NCBI RefSeq assembly: GCF_036013525.1
Contig: NZ_CP107853.1
Span: forward strand, 10,478,001 to 10,542,000
Direction of reading: 5' to 3'
DNA length: 64,000 nt
Origin: Nonomuraea sp. NBC_00507
GTDB lineage: Bacteria; Actinomycetota; Actinomycetes; Streptosporangiales; Streptosporangiaceae
In this document: positions 43,062 through 51,291 of the stretch, piece after piece
How the letters are laid out: each line of letters starts with the position of its first letter
Numbering within the stretch: the first letter of the stretch is position 1
Position numbers and translations under genes: made by a program
The notes under the pieces: model-generated
Told to the model about the DNA's origin: nothing
The model's database searches: none
The model's input: the letters and a program-made list of their open reading frames with translations, nothing else

Positions 43062-43490
43062 ATGCCCGCCGGGGCGGTCCTCGGGCGGATGCTGGACGAC
43101 CTGCTGCCCGGCGCGTTCGCCGAGCCGTGGGCCCTGGCAGCCGCTGCCCGCGGCCTGCCGCCCACGTCGGTGGCCCGGCAGGCGCTGCGGCGCTGCGTGC
43201 CCGCGCTGCTGCCCAACCTGGGACTGTTCGCGGTCGGCCTGACCGGCGGCGCCGTCGCCGTCGAGCAGATCTTCGACATCCCCGGCCTCGGCCGGCTCAC
43301 CCTGCGCGCCGCCCTCGCCCAGGACCTTCCCGTCCTCCAGACCGGCACGCTCGCCCTGGTCCTGCTCGCGACGACCGCCGGGGCCCTGGCCCGGCTCGCG
43401 ACCCTGCTGCTTATCGGACCCGCGCTGCGCGACCACGCCCTGCACAGCCTGCAGCGGCCCACCCCGCCCCCGCGCCCCGGACGCTGCCCC
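43062..43490 (+). pseudogene. C-terminal remnant of a DppB/NikB-type permease
   Basis: In this frame the sequence reads AEPWALAAAARGLPPTSVAR, QALRRCVPALLPNLGLFAVG, VEQIFDIPGLGRLTLRAALAQDL and VLQTGTLALVLLATTAGALA. This is the permease signature and the last helices of the first peptide/nickel permease. The N-terminal half is gone, deleted together with most of the binding protein. The end of this frame runs into the next permease without a clean stop. Confidence 0.75.
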
Positions 43491-44323
43491 TGCTGTACGG
43501 GGCGCTGCTGGCCGTCGTCATCTGCCTCGGCCTGCCGCGAGACCCGCTCGTCCTGGACACCGTCGCCCGTCTCCAAGCTCCTTCCTGGGCGCATCCGTTC
43601 GGTACCGATGCCCTCGGCCGCGACATCCTGGCCCGCATCGCCCACGGCGCGCTGAACACCCTCGCCATCGCCGTGGCAGTGAGCGCCGCCGCCCTCGTCA
43701 CCGGCGTGCTCCTGGGTCTGCTGCCCGGGCTGTCCAGGCCGATGGCCGATACCGTCAACGCCGTACCGGCCGTCCTGGCCGGCCTCCTCGTCACCGGAAT
43801 CGCGGGCAGCGGCCCGTGGACACCCGCGCTCGCCGTGGCCGCCGTCGCCTGGTCGCCACTGGCCACCCACACCTCCGCTCTCCTTCAGCAGGAGCGCGCC
43901 ACCACCCACCTGACCCCAACCCGCGCGCTCGGCGCCGGACCCTGGTACCTGCTCACCCACGAACTCCTCCCACCCGTCCTGCCACCCGTGATCCGTCACG
44001 CCCTGCTCCGGCTGCCCGGCATCGCCCTGAGCCTGGCCGCCCTCGGCTTCCTCGGCCTCGGCTCCCAGCCGCCGTCACCGGAGTGGGGCCTGCTGCTCGC
44101 CGAGAACCAGCCCTACGCAGAACGCGCCCCCTGGGCCGTCCTCACCCCGGCCGCCGTCCTCGCCCTGCTCGGCGCGCTGGCGGTGACGGCGGCGGGCGGA
44201 GTACGCCGTCCACGGCTGAAGCCGCAGTCGAGGACGCGCCCAGGCCAGCCGGCCCAGCAGGAGCAAGCCGTGCCCGAGCCGCCGCAGACACCCGCACTCA
44301 CACCACCCACGCACACCCCTTGA
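43455..44323 (+). CDS. DppC/NikC-type ABC permease, probably stranded
   Basis: About 289 residues can be read from LPLLYGALLAVVICLGLPRD. HPFGTDALGRDILARIAHGALNT, the signature around RALGAGPWYLLTHELLPPVLP and GIALSLAALGFLGLGSQPPSPEWG are all present, as expected for the second peptide/nickel permease. I find no convincing start codon in this frame before the domain. Translation may have depended on the upstream permease or a lost fusion. Without an intact binding protein or ATPase it is unlikely to function. Confidence 0.6.
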
Positions 44324-44333
44324 GCGGACCCCC

Positions 44334-45620
44334 ATGACCTCCCTGATCTCCCGCACCCTCACCCGAGCCGCCCGGATCCCCAAGCCCCCACGCCAGCGAA
44401 CCTGGACGGAACTCTCCCCCCTCCTGCGCCTGCTGATCCTCACCCAACTCGCCTTCAACATCGGCTTCTATGCCGTACTGCCGTTCCTGGCCGAACACCT
44501 CGGCACCGCCATCGGCATGGCCGGCTGGATGGTGGGCTTCGTCCTCGGCCTGCGCACCTTCAGCCAACAGGGGCTGTTCGTGGTCGGCGGGTGGCTCGTG
44601 GACCGCTACGGCGTACGGCCGGTCGTCCTGACCGGCTGCACTCTGCGTGTCGCCGGGTTCGCCTGGCTGGGGTACGCCGAGGCGACCTGGGCCGTGATCG
44701 GCGCGGTGCTGTCGATCGGCTTCGCCGCCGCCCTGTTCTCCCCCGCCGTCGAATCCGAGGTGGCCCGGCAGGCGGTGACCTGGGAAGAGGAAGGGCACGG
44801 CCCCCGCACCCGGCTGCTCGCCCTGTTCACCGTGGCCGGCCAGGCCGGCGCCTTCGTCGGCCCGCTGCTCGGCGGCCTGCTGCTCGCCGTGGACTTCCGC
44901 ATCGCCTGCCTTGCCGGGACCGCCGTCTTCGTGCTCGTCCTCGCCGGGCACGCGTGGCTGATGCCCCAGCACATCCCCGGCCGGACGCGGACCCGGGAGC
45001 GAGGCGGGGTACGCGCGCTGCTGCGCAACCGCCGCTTCCTCGCCCTCTGCTGCGCGTACGGCGCTTATCTGCTCGCCTACAACCAGCTCTACCTCGCCCT
45101 GCCGGAGGAGGTGGAACGCGCGACCGGCTCCCAGGCGCCCCTATCCTGGCTGTTCGCCCTCTCCTCCCTGCTCGTCGTGTTCGCCCAGCTCCCCGTGACC
45201 CGCTGGGCCGGCGACCGGCTCGGTCTGCGCCGCTCCATGGCCATCGGGCTGCTGCTCGTCGCCGCCGGCTTCGCGGTCGTGGCCGCCGCGCGCCCCGCCG
45301 AGTGGACGGGTGCCGCCGGTCTGCTCCCCGCCGCGGGATACGTCGTCCTGCTCACCCTCGGCCAGATGCTGATCGTCCCCGCCGCCCGCGCCTGGGTCCC
45401 CGACCTCGCCGAGGACGGACGGCTCGGCCTCTACACCGGCGCGCTGTTCTCCGTCTCCGGCCTGATCGTCCTCATCGGCAGCTCGGCCACCGGATCCCTG
45501 CTCGACCTTGGCCTCCCGGCCGCCGTACCCTGGCTGCTCCTCGCCACCGTCCCGGCTCTGGCAGTGGCCCTGCTTCCCCGCCGCCCGGGAAAGACCAGGG
45601 GCGCAGGGGCCGCGCCCTAA
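44334..45620 (+). CDS. MFS transporter
   Basis: A 428-residue 12-helix major facilitator. After a basic N-terminus come LAFNIGFYAVLPFLAEHLG and the loop motif GGWLVDRYGVRPVVL. TRWAGDRLGLRRSM gives the second-half motif. It resembles drug/metabolite exporters. It begins 10 bp after the permease stop, inside the decayed nickel/peptide-type operon. In opine-metallophore clusters an MFS exporter is paired with such an ABC importer, so it could be the exporter of a lost metallophore; that is inference. The gene looks intact. Confidence 0.82.
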   Translation: MTSLISRTLTRAARIPKPPRQRTWTELSPLLRLLILTQLAFNIGFYAVLPFLAEHLGTAIGMAGWMVGFVLGLRTFSQQGLFVVGGWLVDRYGVRPVVLTGCTLRVAGFAWLGYAEATWAVIGAVLSIGFAAALFSPAVESEVARQAVTWEEEGHGPRTRLLALFTVAGQAGAFVGPLLGGLLLAVDFRIACLAGTAVFVLVLAGHAWLMPQHIPGRTRTRERGGVRALLRNRRFLALCCAYGAYLLAYNQLYLALPEEVERATGSQAPLSWLFALSSLLVVFAQLPVTRWAGDRLGLRRSMAIGLLLVAAGFAVVAAARPAEWTGAAGLLPAAGYVVLLTLGQMLIVPAARAWVPDLAEDGRLGLYTGALFSVSGLIVLIGSSATGSLLDLGLPAAVPWLLLATVPALAVALLPRRPGKTRGAGAAP

Positions 45621-45649
45621 CGGATTCTCCGCGGCCTGTTCCATCGAAC

Positions 45650-45860
45650 CCGCTGACCGCACTTCGGGCTGGAATGGCAGCCGCCGCCCGCATCCTCACG
45701 GGCCTGCAACGGCACGAAGGAGAGGTACTCCTCGACGGGCGGCGGCTGAGCCTGTCGCCGCGGCCCGGCTCAGTGCCCGCCGGATCGTCGTGTTCGATGA
45801 GCCCAGCTCCGGCGTCGACCGCCGCCGGCCGTATCTGCCAGGCCCTGCTCAAAACCTGAT
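45650..45860 (+). pseudogene. Remnant of a DppF/NikE-type ABC ATPase
   Basis: One frame reads AAAARILTGLQRHEGEVLLD followed by GRRLSLSPR, which matches the stretch just after Walker A, but the GxxGxGKS loop itself is lost. About 70 bp later another frame gives ARRIVVFDEPSSGVD, a clear Walker B with D-loop. The signature region between them is deleted. These scraps are the ATPase part of the broken importer. Confidence 0.75.
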
Positions 45861-46309
45861 CCCTCCCTTCCCCGAACCCATCCAGCGCAGCTCTTCAGGC
45901 CGCCACGTGCGACCCGATCGGCGCGGACATCAAGCCGGATTCATGCGGTCCCGGCGAGCACTCCTGGCAGGGGTACCTCGTGCAGGTTAGGCCTCACCTC
46001 ACGCCCAGGGGCTGATCCACGGAATCGGTGGCCCGCCTCAATTCAAGGCGTCACCAGACGATGGCTCAAGGAGTCCAGCGCTCCCTGCGTTCTCGATCCA
46101 TCGACCCCAGCGGGGACTGCGAGAAATTGCGCCGCAATCGCGCCATCCGGGCCACAGTTCCCCTGCGCGCACTGCCATGCCAACTGATGCAGGCACCGAG
46201 CTCGCTCGTGGGTCGACTTCGGCTGAGCGTTACCGACATCCCCGGTGCTCTCTGACCGACGACCTTGCTGCACGCCTTCCTCTGCTTGCGGTCGTGCTGA
46301 TCGGCCCTG
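45861..46309. other. Gene-free stretch with an iron-box-like palindrome
   Basis: No credible gene was found on either strand. The stretch holds AGGTTAGGCCTCACCT (45984-45999), which resembles the DtxR/DmdR iron box TTAGGTTAGGCTCACCTAA but has one extra base at its centre. Nothing downstream appears to be controlled by it. Confidence 0.5.
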
Positions 46310-46635
46310 CCGAATCTGGCCCATGAGCAACTCGTAGGCGCCGATAAGCGCGAGGGACGGCCAGGCGGCGATGAAACGAGCGATCAGGGTGGGATCGGCG
46401 ACAGCCACATTGGCACCCAGACTGGCCAGACTGCCGATGACCAGCGGGATCCACGCCAGCACTCCCCGCGACGACCGTACCTGCCGGCAAGAAGGATCGA
46501 CATCGATGAGGCCACGATCATGCCGTCCACCGCGAGCGGGATCAATGTCGCCCCTAGCGCACTCTCGCCGTGCCGCAGCGCCAGCTCGTACATGTGGCGA
46601 TACGACACGACGGCCGCGATGCCGTAACCGAGCGC
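46310..46635 (-). pseudogene. Frameshifted DUF2637 (Spd-like plasmid) protein remnant
   Basis: On the minus strand one frame reads YRHMYELALRHGESALGATL, then IPLAVDGMIVASSMSILLAG. After a shift near 46465 another frame continues GVLAWIPLVIGSLASLGANV, then AWPSLALIGAYELLMGQIR. Together these match the membrane region of DUF2637 proteins, which are found on actinomycete plasmids and integrative elements. The ends are missing. It hints that mobile DNA once lay here. Confidence 0.65.
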
Positions 46636-46849
46636 CGTCGATGTGGACGGCCGCACCGATCCTGGCCGCGGTGAGAATGATCTCGCAGTCGCAGATGAAC
46701 CCATCTTGAGCGCGCAGATAGCTGCCGACGTCGAGGTGTTCGGCGTTGACGGCGACGCCGTTCGGGTTGTTCAGGTGTGCGCCATTAAGCGTGAGGTTGC
46801 CGCTGATCCGGCCGCTGGGCAGGCGCAACTCGCCGGTGCGCGATTGCAT
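46625..46849 (-). pseudogene. Pentapeptide-like repeat protein fragment
   Basis: The minus-strand frame encodes GRISGNLTLNGAHLNNPNGV, AVNAEHLDVGSYLRAQDGF and ILTAARIGAAVHIDGARL. This is the layered repeat style of actinomycete membrane-associated pentapeptide-like proteins. It joins directly to the DUF2637 remnant, and no start, stop or flanking domain is left. It is a fragment. Confidence 0.55.
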
Positions 46850-46955
46850 CGGGCTGATCGACGACTGGGATCAGCCTTCCAATACCGCCGATCTTCACCG
46901 CCTTCACGGCGCTGCCGCCGCTGAGCCATCTGATGGTGCGCTTCATCGGCATGAA
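46836..46955 (+). pseudogene. Internally deleted remnant of an FAD monooxygenase gene
   Basis: 46842-46874 closely matches the intact monooxygenase gene around 33310 (encoding RDCIGLIDDWDQ versus RDRVGLIDDWDH). 46885-46952 matches the same gene around 33660-33730 (PPIFTAFTALPPLSHLM versus PPIFSAFKALPPLRHLM). About 300 bp between the two blocks are missing. Both blocks are in the same order and orientation as in the intact gene. Confidence 0.85.
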
Positions 46956-46996
46956 AACTTTGTGCGCGGGCCAGATGACCGCCCATACTGGGCCGC

Positions 46997-47971
46997 GTGG
47001 ATCTCATGGCGTACGTGCAGGAAGCGTTCGGCTGGGATGAGGACGTCGTGGCGTCCCTAGGGCCGCGGGGGGCGCTGGGGCAGATCTGGCGGCTGGAGGT
47101 CGGCCCGGAGCGCTACGCGCTGAAGGAGATCTTCGCCGAGCCGCCGTCGACGGCGTTGATCGACGCGGAGCTGGCGTTCGCGCGGCGTGCCGCCCAGGCC
47201 GGGGTTCGGCTGCCGGCCAGCCACGCCGACCGCGACGGGCGCTATCTGCTCACGACGCCCGATGGGACGTGGCTGCGCCTGTACGACTGGGCGGACCTGC
47301 GGCCGGTCGAGCTGACGGCGCCCGCCACGCCGACCGAGCTCGGGGCGCTGCTGGCGCGCCTGCACCGGTGCGCCCAGCCCACGGCCGCCGAGCCGGACGG
47401 CCGGCCGCCCGACCCCTGGTACGACCGGGTCCCCGCCACTGATGAGCTGGCGAAGCTGTCCGCGTCGGGCGCGGCGTGGGCGGCGCGCCTGGCCGACCTG
47501 CTGGCCATCGTGCCCGAGTTGTGCGCGGCGGTCGCGCCGGCCGATCCCGTCGGCCTGCTCGTCTGCCATCGCGATCTGCACCCGGAGAACGTCCTGGCCG
47601 ACCCGGCCGGCGGGCTGGTGGTCGTTGACTGGGACAACCTGGGGCCGGCCGCGCCGGGCCGGGAGCTGGCCCGGGCGCTGTTCGACTGGTTCTGCGACAA
47701 CTCGGTCGCCGACCTCCACGCCATGCGCGCCATGTACGAGGCCTACGTGCGCGCGGACGGCCCCGGGCGCATCACCGAGCCCGCGGACTTCTCGATGCTG
47801 GTCGCCTCCCGGCTCAACTTCCTGCTGGTCCAGGCACGCCACGCCCTCGACCCGGACACCGAGCCACGCCACCGCGAGTGGGCGGAACGCGAGATCGACG
47901 AGGCGCTGCGCATCCTGCCGACCCCGCGGCAGCTGGCCGACGTGCTGGAGATGGCCCTCAAGACTCCTTGA
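46997..47971 (+). CDS. Phosphotransferase (APH-fold) protein
   Basis: 324 residues. The catalytic loop is LLVCHRDLHPENVLADPAGG and the metal-binding segment is VVVDWDNLGPAAPGRELARAL, as in APH/choline-kinase-like enzymes. The N-lobe has IWRLEVGPERYALKEIF. The natural substrate is unknown. The start is the GTG at 46997 or the ATG at 47006. It overlaps the convergent UspA gene by 14 bp and marks the right edge of the decayed region. Confidence 0.85.
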   Translation: MDLMAYVQEAFGWDEDVVASLGPRGALGQIWRLEVGPERYALKEIFAEPPSTALIDAELAFARRAAQAGVRLPASHADRDGRYLLTTPDGTWLRLYDWADLRPVELTAPATPTELGALLARLHRCAQPTAAEPDGRPPDPWYDRVPATDELAKLSASGAAWAARLADLLAIVPELCAAVAPADPVGLLVCHRDLHPENVLADPAGGLVVVDWDNLGPAAPGRELARALFDWFCDNSVADLHAMRAMYEAYVRADGPGRITEPADFSMLVASRLNFLLVQARHALDPDTEPRHREWAEREIDEALRILPTPRQLADVLEMALKTP

Positions 47972-48332
47972 CCGCCAGCACGGGGCAGGCCGAGTCCAGC
48001 AGGATGCGCTGAGCCGTGCTGCCCATGATGAGCTTGCCGACCGGGGAGCGGCGCGGCACGCCGATCACGACGAGGCTCGCCGACTCCCGCTGCGCCACAT
48101 CCAGCACCGCGGCGGCCGGGTCGTTGTCCTGCACCTGCCGCACCTCGTGCCCGTCGCCCACCCGGCGTTCGAGGTCGGCCACCACCGCGGTGTCGGGGTC
48201 GACGTAGGAGCCGGGGCGGGAGACGTTCACCACCACGAGCCTGGCCTTCCTGAGCTCGGCCTCGGCCAGTGCCTGGTCGAGGACGGCCTGACCGAGCGCC
48301 GTGGGGACGTATCCGGCGATGACGACTGTCAT
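47958..48332 (-). CDS. Universal stress protein (UspA family)
   Basis: A 124-residue single-domain Usp. The ATP-binding loop reads VVIGVPRRSPVGKLIMGSTAQRILLDSACPVLAV, with the GxxGxx(9)GS-type spacing. It starts in an ATGA overlap with the tctA stop (48329-48332), so it is translated together with the transporter genes. A UspA gene coupled to a tripartite tricarboxylate transporter recalls Usp domains that accompany other carriers. A 56-bp piece almost identical to it lies at 34505-34560. Confidence 0.9.
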   Translation of the reverse strand: MTVVIAGYVPTALGQAVLDQALAEAELRKARLVVVNVSRPGSYVDPDTAVVADLERRVGDGHEVRQVQDNDPAAAVLDVAQRESASLVVIGVPRRSPVGKLIMGSTAQRILLDSACPVLAVKES

Positions 48333-49837
48333 GCTTCCACCTTCTCTCGGGAGGAGTCCTTGCGCTTGCTCAGGCGCAGGACCGGGGGCACGACGATGAT
48401 CAGGACGATCACGGCGAGCAGGGTGGCGGTGATGGGTTGGGTGAGGAACCCGGTCACGTCGCCGCCGAAGATGCGCATCGACCGGCGGAACGACGACTCC
48501 AGCAGGCTGCCGAGCACGAACGCCAGCACGAGCGGCCCCGGCTCGAAGCCGGCCTTCTTCATCAGGTAGCCGAGCACGCCGAGACCGACCATGAGGAACA
48601 TGTCGAAGACGCTCATCCTGACCGTGTAGACGCCGATCATGGTGACGAGGATCGTCAGCGGGGCCAGGATCGCCTGCCGCACCCGCAGGATGCGCACGAA
48701 CACCCCGATCAGCGGCATGCTCATGGCCAGCAGCAGCAGGTTGCCGACGTACATGGAGTTGACCACGCCCCAGAACAGGTCGGGCTTCTCCGCCACCAGC
48801 GCCGGGCCGGGTGTGATGCCCTGGATGAGCAGGGCACCGAACATGATCGCCATGGTGGCGTTCGCCGGGATGCCCAGCGTCAGCAGCGGGATGAACGACG
48901 ACGTCGCGGCGGCGTTGTTGGCGCTCTCGGGCCCGGCCACGCCCTGGATGGCGCCCTTGCCGAACCTCTCCGGCTGCTTGCCGGCCCGCTTCTCCACGGC
49001 GTAGGCGACCATGGACGCCATGGTCGCGCCGCCGCCCGGCAGGATGCCGAGCAGGAAGCCGAGGAACGAGCCGCGGGTGATCGCACCCTTGGACTCGCTG
49101 AGCTCGGCGCGGGAGGGGTAGACCGAGCCGACGGGCGCGGCCGCCTCCGGGGGCCGGCGCAGCGACTCCAGGTTGTAGAGGATCTCGCCGACGCCGAACA
49201 GGCCCATCGCGACGATGACGAAGTCGATCCCGTCGAGCAGCTGGTCGACGCCGAAGGTCAGCCGGGAGACGCCTTCCAGCGGGTCCTGCCCGACGGTGGC
49301 CAGCAGCAGCCCGACCGTGGCCATGAGGATGCTCTTGAGCGGCGACCCGGTGCCGAGCGTGGTGATCAGCAGGATGCCGAGCAGGGCCAGCGCGGTGTAC
49401 TCCGACGGCCCGAAGTCCAAGGCGAAGCCCGCGACCAGCGGCGCCACGAACGTCAGGCCGATGATCGCGACGGTGCCGCCGATGAAGGAGCCGATGGCGG
49501 CGATGCCGAGCGCCGAGCCGGCCCGGCCCTGCTTCGCCAGCGCGTGCCCGTCGATGGCGGTGACCACGCTGGACGCCTCGCCGGGCAGGCGCAGCAGCAC
49601 TGAGGTGATGGTGCCGCCGTATTGGGCGCCGTAGAAGATGCCGGCGAGCATGATGATGGCCGCGGTCGGCTCGATGTTGTACGTGATCGGCAGCAGCACC
49701 GCGATGGTGGCCGCGGGACCGAGCCCGGGCAGAACCCCGATCAGCATGCCGAGGGTGACCCCGAGCAGGCAGTAGAAGAGGTTCTCCGGCTGGAAGACCA
49801 CGCCGAAGCCGTCGATCACCGGGGAGAGGAAGTCCAT
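48329..49837 (-). CDS. tctA: Tripartite tricarboxylate transporter, large membrane subunit
   Basis: 502 residues and about 12 helices. Family blocks are GVTLGMLIGVLPGLGPAATIAVLLPITY, IFYGAQYGGTITSVLLRLPGE, and the second-half repeat GFLLGILPGGGATMASMVAYAVEK with PESANNAAATSSFIPLLTLGIP. Together with TctB and the binding protein TctC it imports a di- or tricarboxylate. The neighbours gudD and kdgD make D-glucarate or galactarate the probable cargo. The ATG at 49837 lies 8 bp after the tctB stop. Confidence 0.93.
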   Translation of the reverse strand: MDFLSPVIDGFGVVFQPENLFYCLLGVTLGMLIGVLPGLGPAATIAVLLPITYNIEPTAAIIMLAGIFYGAQYGGTITSVLLRLPGEASSVVTAIDGHALAKQGRAGSALGIAAIGSFIGGTVAIIGLTFVAPLVAGFALDFGPSEYTALALLGILLITTLGTGSPLKSILMATVGLLLATVGQDPLEGVSRLTFGVDQLLDGIDFVIVAMGLFGVGEILYNLESLRRPPEAAAPVGSVYPSRAELSESKGAITRGSFLGFLLGILPGGGATMASMVAYAVEKRAGKQPERFGKGAIQGVAGPESANNAAATSSFIPLLTLGIPANATMAIMFGALLIQGITPGPALVAEKPDLFWGVVNSMYVGNLLLLAMSMPLIGVFVRILRVRQAILAPLTILVTMIGVYTVRMSVFDMFLMVGLGVLGYLMKKAGFEPGPLVLAFVLGSLLESSFRRSMRIFGGDVTGFLTQPITATLLAVIVLIIVVPPVLRLSKRKDSSREKVEA

Positions 49838-49845
49838 GTCCAGTC

Positions 49846-50292
49846 TCACAGTTGGATGATGTGGGGCAGGGACACCCCGAGCGCTGTGATGAACAGCAGG
49901 TAGAGCGCCGCCGTCGCGACGACGGAGACCACGGCGGTCACCCGCCAGCTCTCCCGGCCGAGCCCCTTGAGCCACAGCACGAGCAGCGCGATGGTCGGCA
50001 CCTCGAAGCCGACGAGCTCGAACAGGAACGCGTAGGCGATCAGCGAGGCGGCCGCGATGGCGACCGTCACGACGTCCTTGGTGAAGCGTTCCTCGTCGCC
50101 GCGGGGCCGCGACTGGAGCATGAGCACCGCGGCGATGACCACCATGGCGACACTGACCACCAGCGGCCACATGCCGGGCCCGGGGGCCGACAGGCTGCCG
50201 ACCCCCAGGTTCCACGACATGAGCGCGGCCACCACGCCGATGACCAGCGGCACCAGGGCGACCACCACGTTCAGCCGACGCTCGTAGCTCAC
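49846..50292 (-). CDS. tctB: Tripartite tricarboxylate transporter, small membrane subunit
   Basis: A 148-residue protein with four hydrophobic segments, beginning RRLNVVVALVPLVIGVVAAL, with the LGVGSLSAPGPGMWPLVV loop common in TctB. The GTG start overlaps the tctC stop codon by GTGA (50289-50292). The small subunit is poorly conserved, but position and topology are diagnostic. Confidence 0.88.
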   Translation of the reverse strand: MSYERRLNVVVALVPLVIGVVAALMSWNLGVGSLSAPGPGMWPLVVSVAMVVIAAVLMLQSRPRGDEERFTKDVVTVAIAAASLIAYAFLFELVGFEVPTIALLVLWLKGLGRESWRVTAVVSVVATAALYLLFITALGVSLPHIIQL

Positions 50293-51275
50293 TGCTGCTG
50301 GGCCTTCAGGTCGATGCCGAGGTCCTTGGCCAGCTTGTCGAAGCGCTGCAGGCTCTCGTTCAGCTGGGTGCCGACCTGGTCGCCGTTGGCGTCCCAGCGA
50401 CCGATGTAGTTGGTCTTCAGGATCTCGTTGTACTCGGGCGAGGCGATGGCCTTGTCGATGGCCGCGGCCAGCTTGTCGCGAACCTCGGCGGGCAGCCCGG
50501 CCGGTCCCGCGACGAACCTGCGCTGGTCGACCACGACGTCGTAGCCGGACTCCTTGGCGGTCGGCACCTCCGGCAGGGCCTCGTGCCGCTTGTCGCCGAA
50601 GACCGCGAGCGCCCGCATCTTGCCGGCCTGGACGTGCTTGAAGCCCTCGGCGATCTGCACGGACGCGGCGTCGACCTTGCCGCCGAGCACCGCGGTCACC
50701 GTGGGCGCGCCGCCGTCGAAGGGCACCGGGGCGGCGTCCGTCTTGGCCAGGCCGAACAGCAGGGTCTGCGACAGCTGGCTGCCGGTGCCGGGGCCGGTGG
50801 TGCCGTACTTGACGCTGGAGGCCTCGACCAGGTCCTTGAGCGTCTTGTACTTCGAGTCGGCGGGCACGACCAGGACGTAGTCCTCGACCGCCAGGCCCTT
50901 GATGAAGGTCATGTCGGTGAGCTTGACCGGGTCGGCGTCGTCGAGCATGAGCGGGCCGATGGCGAAGAGCGACTGCGGCATCACCGCGATGCGGTAACCG
51001 TCCGGCTTGCTGCCGAACACGTCCTTACCGGCGATCTTGCCGTTGGCGCCCGGCTTGTTCACGACCACGGCCTTGACGCCGAGCGGCTCCTCGATGCTCT
51101 TGGCGAGGGCGCGGGTGAGCAGGTCGGTGCTGCCGCCCGGGTCCGTCGGAACGGTGAACTCGACGGGCTTGTTGGGGTAGCCGGACGCGGCGGCGCTCTT
51201 GTCACCGCTGCCGCCCTGCACGGAGCAGGCGGAGGCGGCCAGCGCGACGGCGGCCAGGAGTACTCCGATTCTCAT
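50289..51275 (-). CDS. tctC: Tripartite tricarboxylate transporter substrate-binding lipoprotein (Bug family)
   Basis: About 328 residues from the ATG at 51275. The signal peptide ends in a lipobox (AASACSVQG). The mature protein has the Bug layout: YPNKPVEFTVPTDPGGSTDLLTRALA near the start, VVNKPGANGKIAGKDVFGSKPDGY, and KYGTTGPGTGSQLSQTLLFGLA. It captures the carboxylate for TctAB. It lies 16 bp behind the glucarate dehydratase gene. Confidence 0.92.
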   Translation of the reverse strand: MRIGVLLAAVALAASACSVQGGSGDKSAAASGYPNKPVEFTVPTDPGGSTDLLTRALAKSIEEPLGVKAVVVNKPGANGKIAGKDVFGSKPDGYRIAVMPQSLFAIGPLMLDDADPVKLTDMTFIKGLAVEDYVLVVPADSKYKTLKDLVEASSVKYGTTGPGTGSQLSQTLLFGLAKTDAAPVPFDGGAPTVTAVLGGKVDAASVQIAEGFKHVQAGKMRALAVFGDKRHEALPEVPTAKESGYDVVVDQRRFVAGPAGLPAEVRDKLAAAIDKAIASPEYNEILKTNYIGRWDANGDQVGTQLNESLQRFDKLAKDLGIDLKAQQQ

Positions 51276-51291
51276 GATTCTTCTTTCGTTG

